Positions 1 to 7,986 of a stretch of 64,000 bases of DNA are shown piece after piece (the stretch's first letter is position 1; every line of letters starts with the position of its first letter). The notes beneath the pieces were generated by a model. The model did no database searches, was not told the origin of the DNA, and saw only the letters and a program-made list of their open reading frames with translations. The stretch lies in NCBI RefSeq assembly GCF_020297485.1, contig NZ_JAIWZC010000001.1, forward strand, positions 310,001 through 374,000. Reading direction: 5' to 3'. The position numbers and the translations under genes are program-made. This stretch comes from Enterocloster clostridioformis. Lineage in GTDB: Bacteria; Bacillota; Clostridia; Lachnospirales; Lachnospiraceae.

Positions 1-968
1 CCACACCTTACACCGTAAATGCCAAGGGACAGGGTCCTGCATGGGACAACTCCCTGTTTGAGGATAACGCTGAGTTTGGTTACGGTATGTTACTGGCTCA
101 GAACGCAATCAGAGACGGCTTAAAGGCTAAGGTTGAGAGCGTAATGGCTAACGAGAAGGCTACTGACGAGATGAAGGCAGCCTGCAAGGAATGGCTCGAT
201 ACATTTGGCATCGGCGCTCTGAACGGCACTGCTGCCGATAAGCTGGTTGCAGCTCTGGACGGCGTTGACTGCGATGTCTGCAGAGACATTGTTAAGAATA
301 AAGATTTCCTGGCTAAGAAGTCCCAGTGGGTATTCGGCGGTGACGGATGGGCTTACGATATCGGTTTCGGCGGCGTAGACCACGTACTGGCATCCGGTAA
401 GGACATCAACATCATGGTATACGATACTGAGGTTTACTCCAATACAGGCGGCCAGTCCTCCAAGGCTACCAAGACAGGTGCTGTTGCACAGTTCGCTGCA
501 GGCGGTAAGGACGTTAAGAAGAAAGACCTGGCCAGCATTGCCATGAGCTATGGTTATGTGTACGTTGCACAGATTTGTATGGGCGCTGATATGGCTCAGA
601 CTGTTAAGGCAATTGCCGAGGCAGAGGCTTATCCGGGACCATCTCTGATTATTGCATACGCTCCATGTATCAACCATGGTATCAAGAAGGGCATGGACAA
701 GGCTCAGACAGAGGAGAAGCTGGCTGTAGAGTGCGGCTACTGGAACAACTTCCGCTACAACCCGGCAGCTGAGAAGAAGTTCACCCTGGATTCCAAGGCT
801 CCTAAGCTTGAGACATATCAGGACTTCTTAAAGGGCGAGGTTCGTTACATGTCCCTGGCTATGAAGAATCCTGAGAGAGCAGCCGAGCTGTTTGCACGTA
901 ACGAGGCAGAGGCTAAGGAGCGTTACGCTTACTTAGAGAAGCTGGTTGCACTGTACGGCAACGACTAA
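1..968 (+). CDS. nifJ: Pyruvate:ferredoxin (flavodoxin) oxidoreductase, C-terminal part
   Basis: This enzyme decarboxylates pyruvate to acetyl-CoA and passes electrons to ferredoxin, the central step of clostridial fermentation in the cytoplasm. The frame is open from base 3, so the 5' end lies outside the window and only about 320 C-terminal residues are present. The visible part is the thiamine-diphosphate domain: the GDGWAYDIGFGG stretch followed by EVYSNTGGQSSK is the cofactor and magnesium binding signature of the family. The C-terminus ends normally, and a strong intrinsic terminator follows 38 bases after the stop. Identification is firm; only the N-terminal pyruvate and ferredoxin domains cannot be inspected. 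Confidence 0.97.
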   Translation, partial: TPYTVNAKGQGPAWDNSLFEDNAEFGYGMLLAQNAIRDGLKAKVESVMANEKATDEMKAACKEWLDTFGIGALNGTAADKLVAALDGVDCDVCRDIVKNKDFLAKKSQWVFGGDGWAYDIGFGGVDHVLASGKDINIMVYDTEVYSNTGGQSSKATKTGAVAQFAAGGKDVKKKDLASIAMSYGYVYVAQICMGADMAQTVKAIAEAEAYPGPSLIIAYAPCINHGIKKGMDKAQTEEKLAVECGYWNNFRYNPAAEKKFTLDSKAPKLETYQDFLKGEVRYMSLAMKNPERAAELFARNEAEAKERYAYLEKLVALYGND

Positions 969-1005
969 TCTTTGGTCAGATTTTAAATATTTTATGAATG
1001 ACAGA

Positions 1006-1035
1006 CCCCGGAGGGCTTAGGCTCTCCGGGGTTTT
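1006..1035 (+). terminator. Intrinsic terminator of nifJ
   Basis: An 11-bp GC-rich stem (CCCCGGAGGGC at 1006-1016 and GCTCTCCGGGG at 1021-1031, one G-U pair) with a four-base loop is followed by TTTT. The group II intron begins immediately after this T run. Confidence 0.92.
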
Positions 1036-1515
1036 GTTTGCCCAGCATGGGCGTTTTCTAATGGGTGAAAGTCCCAAGTGCGCGTAGGCAACAACGAAGC
1101 ACATAGCCGAACAGCAAGGGTGTCCGCCGTGAGACGGAATCTGAAAGAAGCTGTAAGCAAACCTCTGACCTGACGGACAGGAACCGCATATAAGGCTCGG
1201 AAATACGGATAAGGTGGCAAAAGGCACTGAAGTCCAAAAGGTTGCCGGAAGTACGAGTAAATGCGGCAGGTACATGGAGGAAAAGAACACGCACCTTAAC
1301 TGGGGAGGTCTCACAGGCGGTCTCATTAGCCGTAGTAACAACGAATTGTGAGAAGTCAGCAGAAGCCATAGTAGTGAGGAAGTTCCTGTAATGGGGACGG
1401 AGCGAAGGGCTGAACAATCAATCAGTTGAAGTACGTTCCACTTCGTAGCCGGAGCATACGCCTGTCGATGACTTCAAAGGCGGCAAAGGCAAAAGGGGCA
1501 GAAAGGAAACAACGC

Positions 1516-2796
1516 ATGGACACAAGCAGTCTCATGGAGCAGATATTAAGCAGGGATAATCTAAATGCGGCGTATCTGCAAGTCGTAAGGAATAAAGGAG
1601 CGGCAGGCGTGGACGGGATGACCGTTGAAGAACTTGGCGCATATCTTTCGGAAAACGGCGAAAACATTAAGGAACAGTTGCGGACGAGGAAGTATAAGCC
1701 GAAGCCAGTCCGCAGGGTGGAGATACCCAAACCCGATGGTGGTACAAGAAATCTTGGAGTGCCAACAGCAGTAGACCGCTTTGTACAGCAGGCGGTGGCA
1801 CAGGTGCTTACCCCGATATTTGAGGAGCAGTTTCACGACCACAGCTATGGATTCAGACCCAAGCGGTGTGCACAGCAGGCAGTCCTTAAAGCATTGGAAA
1901 TGATGAATGACGGACACAACTGGATAGTGGATATCGACCTAGCGAAATTCTTTGACACAGTAGACCATGACAAGCTGATGACGATTTTCGGACGGACAAT
2001 AAAGGACGGAGATGTCATATCGGTGGTAAGAAAGATTCTGGTCAGCGGCGTAATGATTGATGATGAGTATGAAGATACGGTAGTCGGCACACCGCAGGGT
2101 GGAAATATCTCGCCGCTGTTAGCAAATATCATGTTAAATGAGCTGGACAAAGAACTGGAAGCAAGGAGGCTGGATTTCGTCCGGTATGCAGATGACCTTA
2201 TTATAATGGTCGGGAGCAGACAGGCGGCAGAGCGGGTAATGAAGAGCGTGGCTCGGTTTATAGAGGAAAAGCTTGGACTGAAAGTGAACGCGGAAAAGAG
2301 CAGGGTTGATAAACCAAAGGGCATTAAGTATCTGGGGTTTGGATTTTACTATGACTCATTTGCCAAAGGGTACAAAGCCAGACCACACCCGAAAGCGGCA
2401 GCAAAGTTCAAGGCGCAGATGAAGAAATATACAAGCAGGAGCTGGGGAGTGGGCAATGGTTATAAAATTGGGAAACTCAACCGGCTTATCCGAGGGTGGA
2501 TAAATTATTTCAAAATCGGAAGCATGAAAAGGCTGTGCGCAAAAATGGACGGACAGATTCGGTATCGACTGCGCATGTGCATATGGAAACACTGGAAAAC
2601 GCCAAAGAACAGGGAAAAGAATCTTATCAAACTTGGTCTGCCGCCAAATGCGGCACATGGCATTTCATATGCCAAAGGATATGCCAGAGTGTGCAGAAGC
2701 TGGAATCTCCACATTTGTATCAGTAAAGAGAGACTAGCTAAGTTTGGTCTTGTATCCATGGAAGACTACTACGCCGAAAAGGCTGTTACATGTTAA
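1516..2796 (+). CDS. ltrA: Group II intron reverse transcriptase/maturase
   Basis: Multifunctional intron protein that helps the RNA splice and copies it into DNA at the target. From the ATG at 1516 (SD AAAGGAA just upstream) it is 426 residues. The reverse transcriptase domain holds GTPQGGNISPLLANI and the catalytic YADD at residues 224-227. A maturase (domain X) part with GWINYF follows. There is no C-terminal HNH endonuclease, so target use should depend on structure or replication forks rather than on second-strand cleavage. An in-frame ATG at 1426 exists but lies in conserved ribozyme sequence without a ribosome site. The frame is complete, so the intron may be active. Confidence 0.95.
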   Translation: MDTSSLMEQILSRDNLNAAYLQVVRNKGAAGVDGMTVEELGAYLSENGENIKEQLRTRKYKPKPVRRVEIPKPDGGTRNLGVPTAVDRFVQQAVAQVLTPIFEEQFHDHSYGFRPKRCAQQAVLKALEMMNDGHNWIVDIDLAKFFDTVDHDKLMTIFGRTIKDGDVISVVRKILVSGVMIDDEYEDTVVGTPQGGNISPLLANIMLNELDKELEARRLDFVRYADDLIIMVGSRQAAERVMKSVARFIEEKLGLKVNAEKSRVDKPKGIKYLGFGFYYDSFAKGYKARPHPKAAAKFKAQMKKYTSRSWGVGNGYKIGKLNRLIRGWINYFKIGSMKRLCAKMDGQIRYRLRMCIWKHWKTPKNREKNLIKLGLPPNAAHGISYAKGYARVCRSWNLHICISKERLAKFGLVSMEDYYAEKAVTC

Positions 2797-2804
2797 GTTG
2801 ATTG

Positions 2805-2872
2805 AACCGCCGTATACCGAACGGTACGTACGGTGGTGTGAGAGGTCGGAAGGCGAAATAATCGCCTTCCTC
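2805..2872 (+). ncRNA. Group II intron domains V and VI
   Basis: Domain V is the catalytic hairpin: the strands ACCGCCGTA and TACGGTGGT pair around an inner helix, and the triad reads CGC, the version reported for class C introns. It is followed by the stem GGAAGGCGA/TCGCCTTCC (2848-2872), taken as domain VI carrying the branch point. The intron 3' end lies about ten bases further on. Confidence 0.8.
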
Positions 2873-2880
2873 CTACTCGA

Positions 2881-2910
2881 TTGAATATTCTGTTTCCAGA
2901 AGGGGATAAT
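2881..2910 (+). promoter_or_regulatory. Possible promoter at the intron/exon junction
   Basis: TTGAAT at 2881-2886 and GATAAT at 2905-2910 are 18 bases apart. If used, this promoter for cfa would straddle the intron 3' junction. Only about 40 bases separate the intron from cfa, so little other room exists. Confidence 0.35.
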
Positions 2911-2923
2911 ACTGGAAGAAAGG

Positions 2924-4102
2924 ATGTGTGATACCAGTATGTTAGAAGAGAAGGCAATGGTTCAATTTCTGAACCGATTTACGGATTATCCCTTTCTGGT
3001 AAAATGGAAGGACCACGAAGACCGGGTAGGCCATGGCAATCCCATGTTTGCCGTTGACATCAGGGAAACTATACCGGTGAAGAAGCTGATGGACAGCACC
3101 TCCCTGGCATTGGGGGAGGCCTATATGAAGGGCAAACTGGAGGTGGAGGGGAATTTGTATGAGGCCCTGGACCATTTCCTGGGGCAGATGGACCGATTTT
3201 CTGTCAACCGCCTGCATCTGAGGAAGCTCCTTTATCCCTCGAATTCCAGGAAAAACCAGAAGATGGAGGTGTCCTCCCACTATGATATCGGCAATGATTT
3301 TTATAAGCTGTGGCTGGACGAGACCATGAACTATTCCTGCGGATATTTTAAGTCGGAAAAGGATACCCTCTATGAGGCCCAGATGAATAAAACGGATTAT
3401 ATTCTGAAGAAGCTGGCGCTTAAAGAGGGCATGAGCCTTCTGGATGTGGGCTGCGGCTGGGGATTTCTGTTAATCAGGGCGGCCAGGGAATACGGAGTCA
3501 AAGGAACCGGCATCACCCTGAGTACGGAGCAGTATGACGGTTTTAAAAAGCGCATAGAGGAGGAAGGACTGGAACACCTTCTGGACGTTCAGCTCATGGA
3601 TTACAGGGATTTGCCGAAAGGCGGCATGAAATTTGACCGTGTGGTCAGCGTGGGCATGGTGGAGCACGTCGGCAGAGAAAATTACGGCAGGTTCATGGAC
3701 TGCATGGACAAGGTGTTGAATCCGGGCGGCGTATTCCTTCTCCATTTCATCAGCAGCCAGAAGGAACACGCAGGAGATCCCTGGATTAAAAAATATATAT
3801 TTCCGGGCGGTGTCATTCCCAGCCTCAGGGAAATCATATCCCTGATGGCAGAACATGACTTCCATATTTTGGATGTGGAGAATCTGAGAAACCATTACAA
3901 CAAAACATTGCTGTGCTGGGAAAAGAATTTCAAGGAACATGAAAAGGAGATAAAGGACATGTTCGACGAGGAATTCGTCCGCATGTGGGATTTGTATTTG
4001 TGCTCCTGCGCAGCTGCATTCCACAATGGGGTCATTGACCTTCATCAGATACTGGTGAGCAAGGGCGTGAACAATGAACTGCCCATGGTGAGGTGGTATT
4101 AA
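2924..4102 (+). CDS. cfa: Cyclopropane-fatty-acyl-phospholipid synthase family methyltransferase
   Basis: Transfers a methylene group from S-adenosylmethionine to the double bond of unsaturated acyl chains in membrane phospholipids, usually as cells enter stationary phase or meet acid. The product (about 390 residues, normal for the family) has an N-terminal lipid-interacting part, the YSCGYF motif before the Rossmann fold, and the SAM-binding LDVGCGWG near residues 172-179. The start is uncertain: ATG 2924 touches the SD AGAAAGG, while ATG 2939 is farther and gives a more typical N-terminus. It stands alone, 40 bases after the intron, which may have replaced or separated part of its control region. 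Confidence 0.92.
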   Translation: MCDTSMLEEKAMVQFLNRFTDYPFLVKWKDHEDRVGHGNPMFAVDIRETIPVKKLMDSTSLALGEAYMKGKLEVEGNLYEALDHFLGQMDRFSVNRLHLRKLLYPSNSRKNQKMEVSSHYDIGNDFYKLWLDETMNYSCGYFKSEKDTLYEAQMNKTDYILKKLALKEGMSLLDVGCGWGFLLIRAAREYGVKGTGITLSTEQYDGFKKRIEEEGLEHLLDVQLMDYRDLPKGGMKFDRVVSVGMVEHVGRENYGRFMDCMDKVLNPGGVFLLHFISSQKEHAGDPWIKKYIFPGGVIPSLREIISLMAEHDFHILDVENLRNHYNKTLLCWEKNFKEHEKEIKDMFDEEFVRMWDLYLCSCAAAFHNGVIDLHQILVSKGVNNELPMVRWY

Positions 4103-4287
4103 GCTAAAGCCGCGGTATGAAGCGTGAAGATGGAGGTTACACTCCGTCGGCACGCTCCATGTTTTGTTTCATAGAAATAAATCTGATATAATCTAGGAAT
4201 ATGAGACTGAATGTGCTGTCTGTTTATGCATATATAAAGCGGAGAATGAATACGGCCATAGTCTGATTGATAAAGGAGTGAGAACGA

Positions 4288-4632
4288 ATGAAGACAAAGA
4301 AAGATTTGATTACATATTGTCTTACCTATAAAGATGTATATGAAGACTATCCCTTCCGGGATCACGAATGGACTGTCATACGTCACCGGGGCAATAAGCG
4401 GGTATTTGCCTGGATATACCGGCGGGAGGAACAGGTCTGCATTAACCTGAAATGCGCGCCTGAGTGGATTGAATTTTGGCGCAATGCCTATTCCGGCGTA
4501 CGGCCAGGGTACCATCTGAATAAGAAGCACTGGAATACGGTGGTTCTGGATGGAAGCGTTCCGGATAAGGATATCAAAAGGATGATAGGTGAAAGCTATG
4601 ATTTGACAAGAGGCTCCGGTAAGGAGAGATAA
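4288..4632 (+). CDS. MmcQ/YjbR family protein
   Basis: A 114-residue protein of the MmcQ/YjbR (CyaY-like fold) family, often annotated as DNA-binding although the physiological role is not settled. Visible family features are the N-terminal YEDYPFRDHEWTVIRH segment, the central VCINLKCAPE and the C-terminal NKKHWNTVVLDGSVPD, the usual order for the domain. Length is complete. A good SD (AAAGGAG) precedes the ATG at 4288. It appears to be a single-gene unit; downstream lies a broken gene in the same direction. Confidence 0.85.
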   Translation: MKTKKDLITYCLTYKDVYEDYPFRDHEWTVIRHRGNKRVFAWIYRREEQVCINLKCAPEWIEFWRNAYSGVRPGYHLNKKHWNTVVLDGSVPDKDIKRMIGESYDLTRGSGKER

Positions 4633-4679
4633 GCTTTGGGAATCACATGGTTTATATAGAAATGGACACAGGATAATGA

Positions 4680-4820
4680 TACAGGACAGGAGAACCTCTG
4701 GTCATCTGTCAGGCGCTGTACGGTGAGTTTGGAACCTTTGCCAGGCCCGCTGATATGTTCTTTTCTGAGGCGGACAGAGAAAAACGGCAGAGCCGAAGCT
4801 GTGCCGTTTCCCGGAATTAA
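4680..4820 (+). pseudogene. Remnant of a DUF1653 family gene
   Basis: Reading from 4680 to the TAA at 4818-4820 gives about 46 residues including [20 protein letters not shown] and then [13 protein letters not shown]. This matches the core and end of DUF1653 proteins, small single-domain proteins of unknown function. The N-terminal half is missing: two stop codons stand in frame directly upstream at 4674-4679 and there is no start or SD. The last codons overlap the terminator of the opposite-strand acetyltransferase gene. I recall the family from its motif order; no search was possible. Confidence 0.6.
4781..4810 (-). terminator. Terminator of the acetyltransferase gene (minus strand)
   Basis: On the minus strand a 12-bp stem (one mismatch) closed by a TTCG tetraloop is followed by a T run. 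It lies 65 bases past the stop of the gene at 4875-5147. Confidence 0.8.
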
Positions 4821-4874
4821 CAGATCCTGTTTTACAGTGCCGCATCCATGAGTGGCTGTTTTATAGCTCAGAGA

Positions 4875-5147
4875 CTATTTGATTAAATCATGATACTCCG
4901 GATGCTTTTCAAACCATCTGACGGCATAGGAACAGGTCAAAACAGCCTTCTTGCCCTGGGCACGCAGATGCCCTGCCAGGGCTTCCATCAGTTTGCCCGC
5001 GATTCCCTGACCCTGAAGGGAATCATCCACAAAGGTGTGGTCAATATCTACGGCGCCATCCGCAGTATCTGGAAATGTTACTTCAGCCAGCAGTTTGTCC
5101 TGTTCATCGTAAAGGGCAATCTGATTTGGATTATATGTGAAATTCAT
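4875..5147 (-). CDS. Small GNAT-type N-acetyltransferase (YjdJ-like)
   Basis: A 90-residue minimal acetyltransferase of the short GNAT class that transfers acetyl from acetyl-CoA to an unknown small molecule or protein. The acetyl-CoA binding motif is visible as LQGQGIAGKLMEAL, preceded by the beta strand with DIDHTFVDDS. The C-terminus (LTCSYAVRWFEKHPEYHDLI) is characteristic of this subfamily. Length is full for the family. A strong SD (AGGAGG) precedes the ATG on the minus strand, and a tetraloop terminator follows. It seems to be a monocistronic housekeeping gene. Confidence 0.88.
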   Translation of the reverse strand: MNFTYNPNQIALYDEQDKLLAEVTFPDTADGAVDIDHTFVDDSLQGQGIAGKLMEALAGHLRAQGKKAVLTCSYAVRWFEKHPEYHDLIK

Positions 5148-5323
5148 GGCAGTTCCTCCTGTATTGTGATTTGGGGACGTGTCCGTCCCTCTGCCATGTA
5201 ATTATAGCATCACAGACCGGGTTAGGCAACGGGCAGAAGGAACTGCCATGGCTTCCCTGCTATGGCCTCCGGGAGGCTGCCGGAAGGCCGGAAACGCTCG
5301 TTTGGCTGTCAGGATTCAGATAC

Positions 5324-5986
5324 TCAGGATTCAGATACATTTGCGTCAAAAGGCAGCAGGAATTCCGGTATGCCGCTGGAATAAGGGGCAATATCATACT
5401 GCTGGTAATAAATGACAATTCCCTCTGGCGTCATATAAAAATTTTCCGGATGGAAGGAATTGCGCAGGAGCTGGGGATAATTGTCAAAATAGGTACCGGG
5501 ATTGGCTTTCAGTCTCTCCGCAATCTCAAGCTGGATCCAATTCTGGATATCATGGATATAAGAAGGATTATCCGAATAAAAGTCATTTAGCGTCATTTGT
5601 CTGCCGGATTCGGCATCCCAGGTCTCAGATGTCCGCAGCGTGGAGCCGTGAGCTCCGCCTGTAAAGGTATACTGTTCCGAAAAGAGACTGAAAATACAGT
5701 CCCGGCTATAAGTTACCACGTAGCTTACATTGAATTCATACGGAAAAAATGGAAAGCTGCGGTCACGGCTGTAATTTGCCTCTTCGGCTGCCTGGGGATA
5801 CAATACAGTCCGGCAGTACCGTCCTTTTTCGCTTGCCTGTGTGACATAATATTGGTTTATGGTCTGAAGAGCTTCCTGATTGCAGGAAGCATTATTAAAT
5901 TGCGGGTAACGGATCTGGCAGTTGAGTACAACGGAATTCTGGTAATCCATCTGGTCTGTCAGGATATGCTGGGTTATGGTTTGCAT
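5324..5986 (-). CDS. DUF3298 domain protein
   Basis: A 220-residue protein of the DUF3298 group (the fold also found in the C-terminal part of RsiV and in PdaC). The family signatures YTFTGGAHG and, near the C-terminus, QQYDIAPYSSGIPEF are both present in the usual order. The start is placed at ATG 5986, preceded by GAGG; an upstream in-frame TTG at 6025 has no good ribosome site. No signal peptide or lipobox is seen with this start, which is unusual because relatives often act at the cell surface, so the start or the location remains open. Substrate and role are unknown. Confidence 0.75.
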   Translation of the reverse strand: MQTITQHILTDQMDYQNSVVLNCQIRYPQFNNASCNQEALQTINQYYVTQASEKGRYCRTVLYPQAAEEANYSRDRSFPFFPYEFNVSYVVTYSRDCIFSLFSEQYTFTGGAHGSTLRTSETWDAESGRQMTLNDFYSDNPSYIHDIQNWIQLEIAERLKANPGTYFDNYPQLLRNSFHPENFYMTPEGIVIYYQQYDIAPYSSGIPEFLLPFDANVSES

Positions 5987-6160
5987 AAAAGCCTCATATG
6001 ATATGTTTTTACAATATATGTGCAAGGTTGGCCATGTATGAGTGATTCATGGTTTAACCGGGACATTCCTGTATGTCAGCAGGAAAAGGGGACGCGTATT
6101 GCCATGATTTATGACTGCCTGCAGGTTACTGTCTGTAAGTGCCGGGAGCTGTTTTCTGTC

Positions 6161-6189
6161 TTGACACAAACGTACGTTTGTGGTATTAT
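6161..6189 (+). promoter_or_regulatory. Promoter with embedded perfect palindromic operator
   Basis: TTGACA (6161-6166) and TATTAT (6184-6189) are 17 bases apart. The spacer is filled by the 18-bp perfect palindrome CACAAACGTACGTTTGTG (6165-6182). A repressor dimer bound here would block RNA polymerase. Confidence 0.85.
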
Positions 6190-6198
6190 GAAAACATA

Positions 6199-6216
6199 AA
6201 AGAACATATGTTCTTT
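6199..6216 (+). promoter_or_regulatory. Second palindromic operator, LexA-box-like
   Basis: AAAGAACATATGTTCTTT is an 18-bp perfect palindrome at the expected transcription start. Its core GAAC-N4-GTTC matches the SOS box of Firmicutes LexA. Its centre is 34 bp from that of the palindrome in the promoter spacer. Confidence 0.75.
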
Positions 6217-6291
6217 GCCGGGGACCTAAGATGGGAAAACCGTTAAACAGCAACCGTTAAACAGAATCTATAAAATACAGGAGGCAGCCAT

Positions 6292-6555
6292 ATGAAAATC
6301 ACAAAGGACAATCTGAATGAAGTTTTATTTGAGAACCAGGATGCCAGGCTTTTGATTGCGGACGTTGTGGCCCATACCAGCGCTAACCTCTATTATTACC
6401 ATGATGTGGAGATAACGGTTCAAAAAGCGCTGGATATCTGGCATAAGGCCCAGGCCGCGGACGAGGAAGAGGATGGATTTTACAGCGTATCCTTCCTGGA
6501 TTTTTCAAAGGAGCGTATACTGTTGCCGTCAGGTTTGCGGCAGGCATTTTCATAG
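6292..6555 (+). CDS. Hypothetical protein, possibly SOS-controlled
   Basis: An 87-residue protein that I do not recognise. It is acidic, starts MKITKDNLNEVLFENQDARLL, has a run of four acidic residues (DEEE) in the middle and no membrane segment or metal motif, so it is probably a soluble cytoplasmic protein. The ATG at 6292 has a strong SD (AGGAGG). It is the first gene behind the double-palindrome promoter at 6161-6216, whose second palindrome resembles a LexA box, so expression after DNA damage is a reasonable guess. The 5' leader also holds a short direct repeat (ACCGTTAAACAG twice, near 6240-6262). Confidence 0.7.
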   Translation: MKITKDNLNEVLFENQDARLLIADVVAHTSANLYYYHDVEITVQKALDIWHKAQAADEEEDGFYSVSFLDFSKERILLPSGLRQAFS

Positions 6556-6705
6556 TGGTATTTTCAAAGAGGGTATCTCAAAGGACTGGCTTTTGGAGGC
6601 ATACACCGGATATGGTAATCCGCCCCAGACCGGGACCTGCCACAGAGGAGAATTTGAATCAAGCAATACCCGGCATCATGATAAAAAAAGGCAGGAGGTA
6701 TACAA

Positions 6706-6930
6706 ATGGAAGATTGTTGCGGGGTCAACCTGGAACAGGAGATGACCATTGAAAATCTATATTGCTTCATAAGGGCGTCCCTGCAGGCATTGCAGGGTAC
6801 CGACGGATATGGGGAGGCGGATTTTGTATGTCCCCTATGTGGAAGGAAGGCGCATATAAAGCGCTTGAAAGGCGAGATTTACAATACAGGAGAGATTGAG
6901 TGCAGGTGCGGGTACTCGTTTCACTTTTAG
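6706..6930 (+). CDS. Small zinc-ribbon protein
   Basis: A 74-residue protein with a C-terminal zinc ribbon: CPLCG about 40 residues in and CRCG near the end, four cysteines suited to bind one zinc. The N-terminal 35 residues are predicted helical (ENLYCFIRASLQALQG). The start at 6706 follows a good SD (CAGGAGG). It lies 150 bases after the 87-residue gene with no clear promoter or terminator between, so the two are probably cotranscribed from the palindrome-controlled promoter. The function is unknown; a nucleic-acid binding or adaptor role fits the ribbon but is only an inference. Confidence 0.7.
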   Translation: MEDCCGVNLEQEMTIENLYCFIRASLQALQGTDGYGEADFVCPLCGRKAHIKRLKGEIYNTGEIECRCGYSFHF

Positions 6931-7007
6931 TCATGATCACATTTTCATTATTTCACATCTGTCTGCATTTATCTGTACCTATCTTTTGTCCACAGCCCCT
7001 AATTGGT

Positions 7008-7036
7008 TTGCTTTCATTCACCAGTCCTGCTATAAT
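7008..7036 (+). promoter_or_regulatory. Promoter of the truncated nucleotidyltransferase gene
   Basis: TTGCTT at 7008-7013 and TATAAT at 7031-7036 with a 17-base spacer; an SD (AAAGGAG) and ATG follow at 7068. Confidence 0.7.
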
Positions 7037-7067
7037 GGCATAAATGATACTGAAAAAGGAGAATTGC

Positions 7068-7175
7068 ATGACCTTAGGACAAATAAAAGAAAGGTTGCAG
7101 ACCCGTGAATATGATTTCTTAAGAACGGATGAGCATTTGGGCCGTCACTTTGTGGCGGCTTTTTTTTGCCATTAA
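7068..7175 (+). pseudogene. 5' remnant of a nucleotidyltransferase gene fused to a terminator
   Basis: A promoter, SD and ATG at 7068 open a 35-codon frame. Its first 27 residues (MTLGQIKERLQTREYDFLRT, then DEHLGRH) resemble the N-terminus of a family of stand-alone nucleotidyltransferases whose next segment is normally the GGSHAYGT catalytic motif. Here the reading runs instead into the terminator hairpin at 7142-7170 and stops. The simplest view is a deletion that removed the body of the gene and joined the start to its terminator. It could still be expressed as a short peptide. The family match is from memory. Confidence 0.5.
7142..7170 (+). terminator. Intrinsic terminator
   Basis: The stem GCCGTCAC/GTGGCGGC (one G-U pair) with a TTT loop is followed by eight T residues. 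It lies inside the last codons of the truncated frame at 7068-7175. Confidence 0.85.
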
Positions 7176-7290
7176 TTACCTTAAATATGTTTGGATTGCT
7201 AATTTTGGGACAGAATATAATAGAGAACAAATACCATGGGCAGGTGGCGAGTATCCTGCCCAGGCAGTTCAAACATTTTAAGGAGTAGAT

Positions 7291-7986
7291 ATGAAACGAA
7301 TCGTTATATTGGGAGCCATGGCCCTGACCATATCACTGGCAGTGCCAATGACCGTGCAGGCAGAAGAAAACGGGACAGATATGGTGCTCGCCGCAAAAAG
7401 CGTGGTGAGTGGATTCAAAACCGCTCTTCAGGACGCGGCCCATAAGACAATTAAGTTTGCTAACCAGGATGGAATCAATATTTATCAGGAGCCCAGCACA
7501 GAGGCAGTGGTTTTGGACCAGGCATTTTTGAATACCTCCTTTGAGGTTTTGGGCGAATACGGCGATTGGTCAATGATAACAACAGAGGCCGGACATGCAT
7601 ATATAGAAACAAAATGTCTCTCCGGTATTGAGATACGGCGTCCTTCCTATTCGGAAGAGGACCTTTATATACTGGCTCATGTAATCTGTGGTGAGGCACA
7701 GAACTGTCCGGATGATGAGCAGCTGCTGGTAGGTTCCGTGGTATTAAACAGGGTGAATCACGGCCAGTTTCCCAACACCATCAAAGGCGTGGTATTTGCA
7801 CCGGGGCAGTATTCCTGCACCAGGGACGGGAATTACTATCGTGAACCCACAGCAAGCAATTGGGCCAATGCGAAGTGGCTTCTGGAAAATGGAAGCATCC
7901 TGCCGGGAAATGTGGTCTGGCAGTCAGGCGGCAGACAGGGCAAGGGAGAATATCTGAGGACCAGATATCACAGCTACTGTTATTGA
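7291..7986 (+). CDS. Exported SleB-type cell wall hydrolase with SH3b-like domain
   Basis: A 231-residue secreted peptidoglycan hydrolase. It begins with a signal peptide (MKRIVILGAMALTISLAVPM, cleavage after VQA near residue 24). A bacterial SH3-like segment (about 50-112, NQDGINIYQEPSTEAVVLDQ onward) probably binds wall. The Hydrolase_2 domain typical of the spore cortex-lytic enzyme SleB and of CwlJ fills residues 127-228; the glutamate of CGEAQ (Glu135) is the expected catalytic acid, followed by SVVLNRV and the GQYSCT segment. Such enzymes cleave cortex or vegetative wall, which fits a sporeformer. It is a single gene with a good SD (AAGGAG). Confidence 0.9.
   Translation: MKRIVILGAMALTISLAVPMTVQAEENGTDMVLAAKSVVSGFKTALQDAAHKTIKFANQDGINIYQEPSTEAVVLDQAFLNTSFEVLGEYGDWSMITTEAGHAYIETKCLSGIEIRRPSYSEEDLYILAHVICGEAQNCPDDEQLLVGSVVLNRVNHGQFPNTIKGVVFAPGQYSCTRDGNYYREPTASNWANAKWLLENGSILPGNVVWQSGGRQGKGEYLRTRYHSYCY

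Larger units (their letters stand above)
1036..2882 (+). mobile_element. Group II intron with its maturase (probably class C)
   Basis: A self-splicing retroelement of about 1.85 kb. The 5' ribozyme part (1036 to about 1515) has no gene and carries the typical early stem GCCCAGCATGGGC. The maturase follows, then domain V (2805-2838, with a CGC triad) and a domain VI hairpin (2848-2872). It sits directly behind the T run of the nifJ terminator, the target choice known for class C introns, and its maturase lacks an endonuclease domain, as expected for that class. The exact borders (GTTTG at 1036; ACTCGATT near 2882) are inferred from family pattern. Insertion left nifJ intact. Confidence 0.85.

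Noticed and set aside
5171..6001. Plus-strand frames opposite the DUF3298 gene
   Set aside because: They are mirror frames of a well-supported minus-strand gene with proper SD and family motifs.
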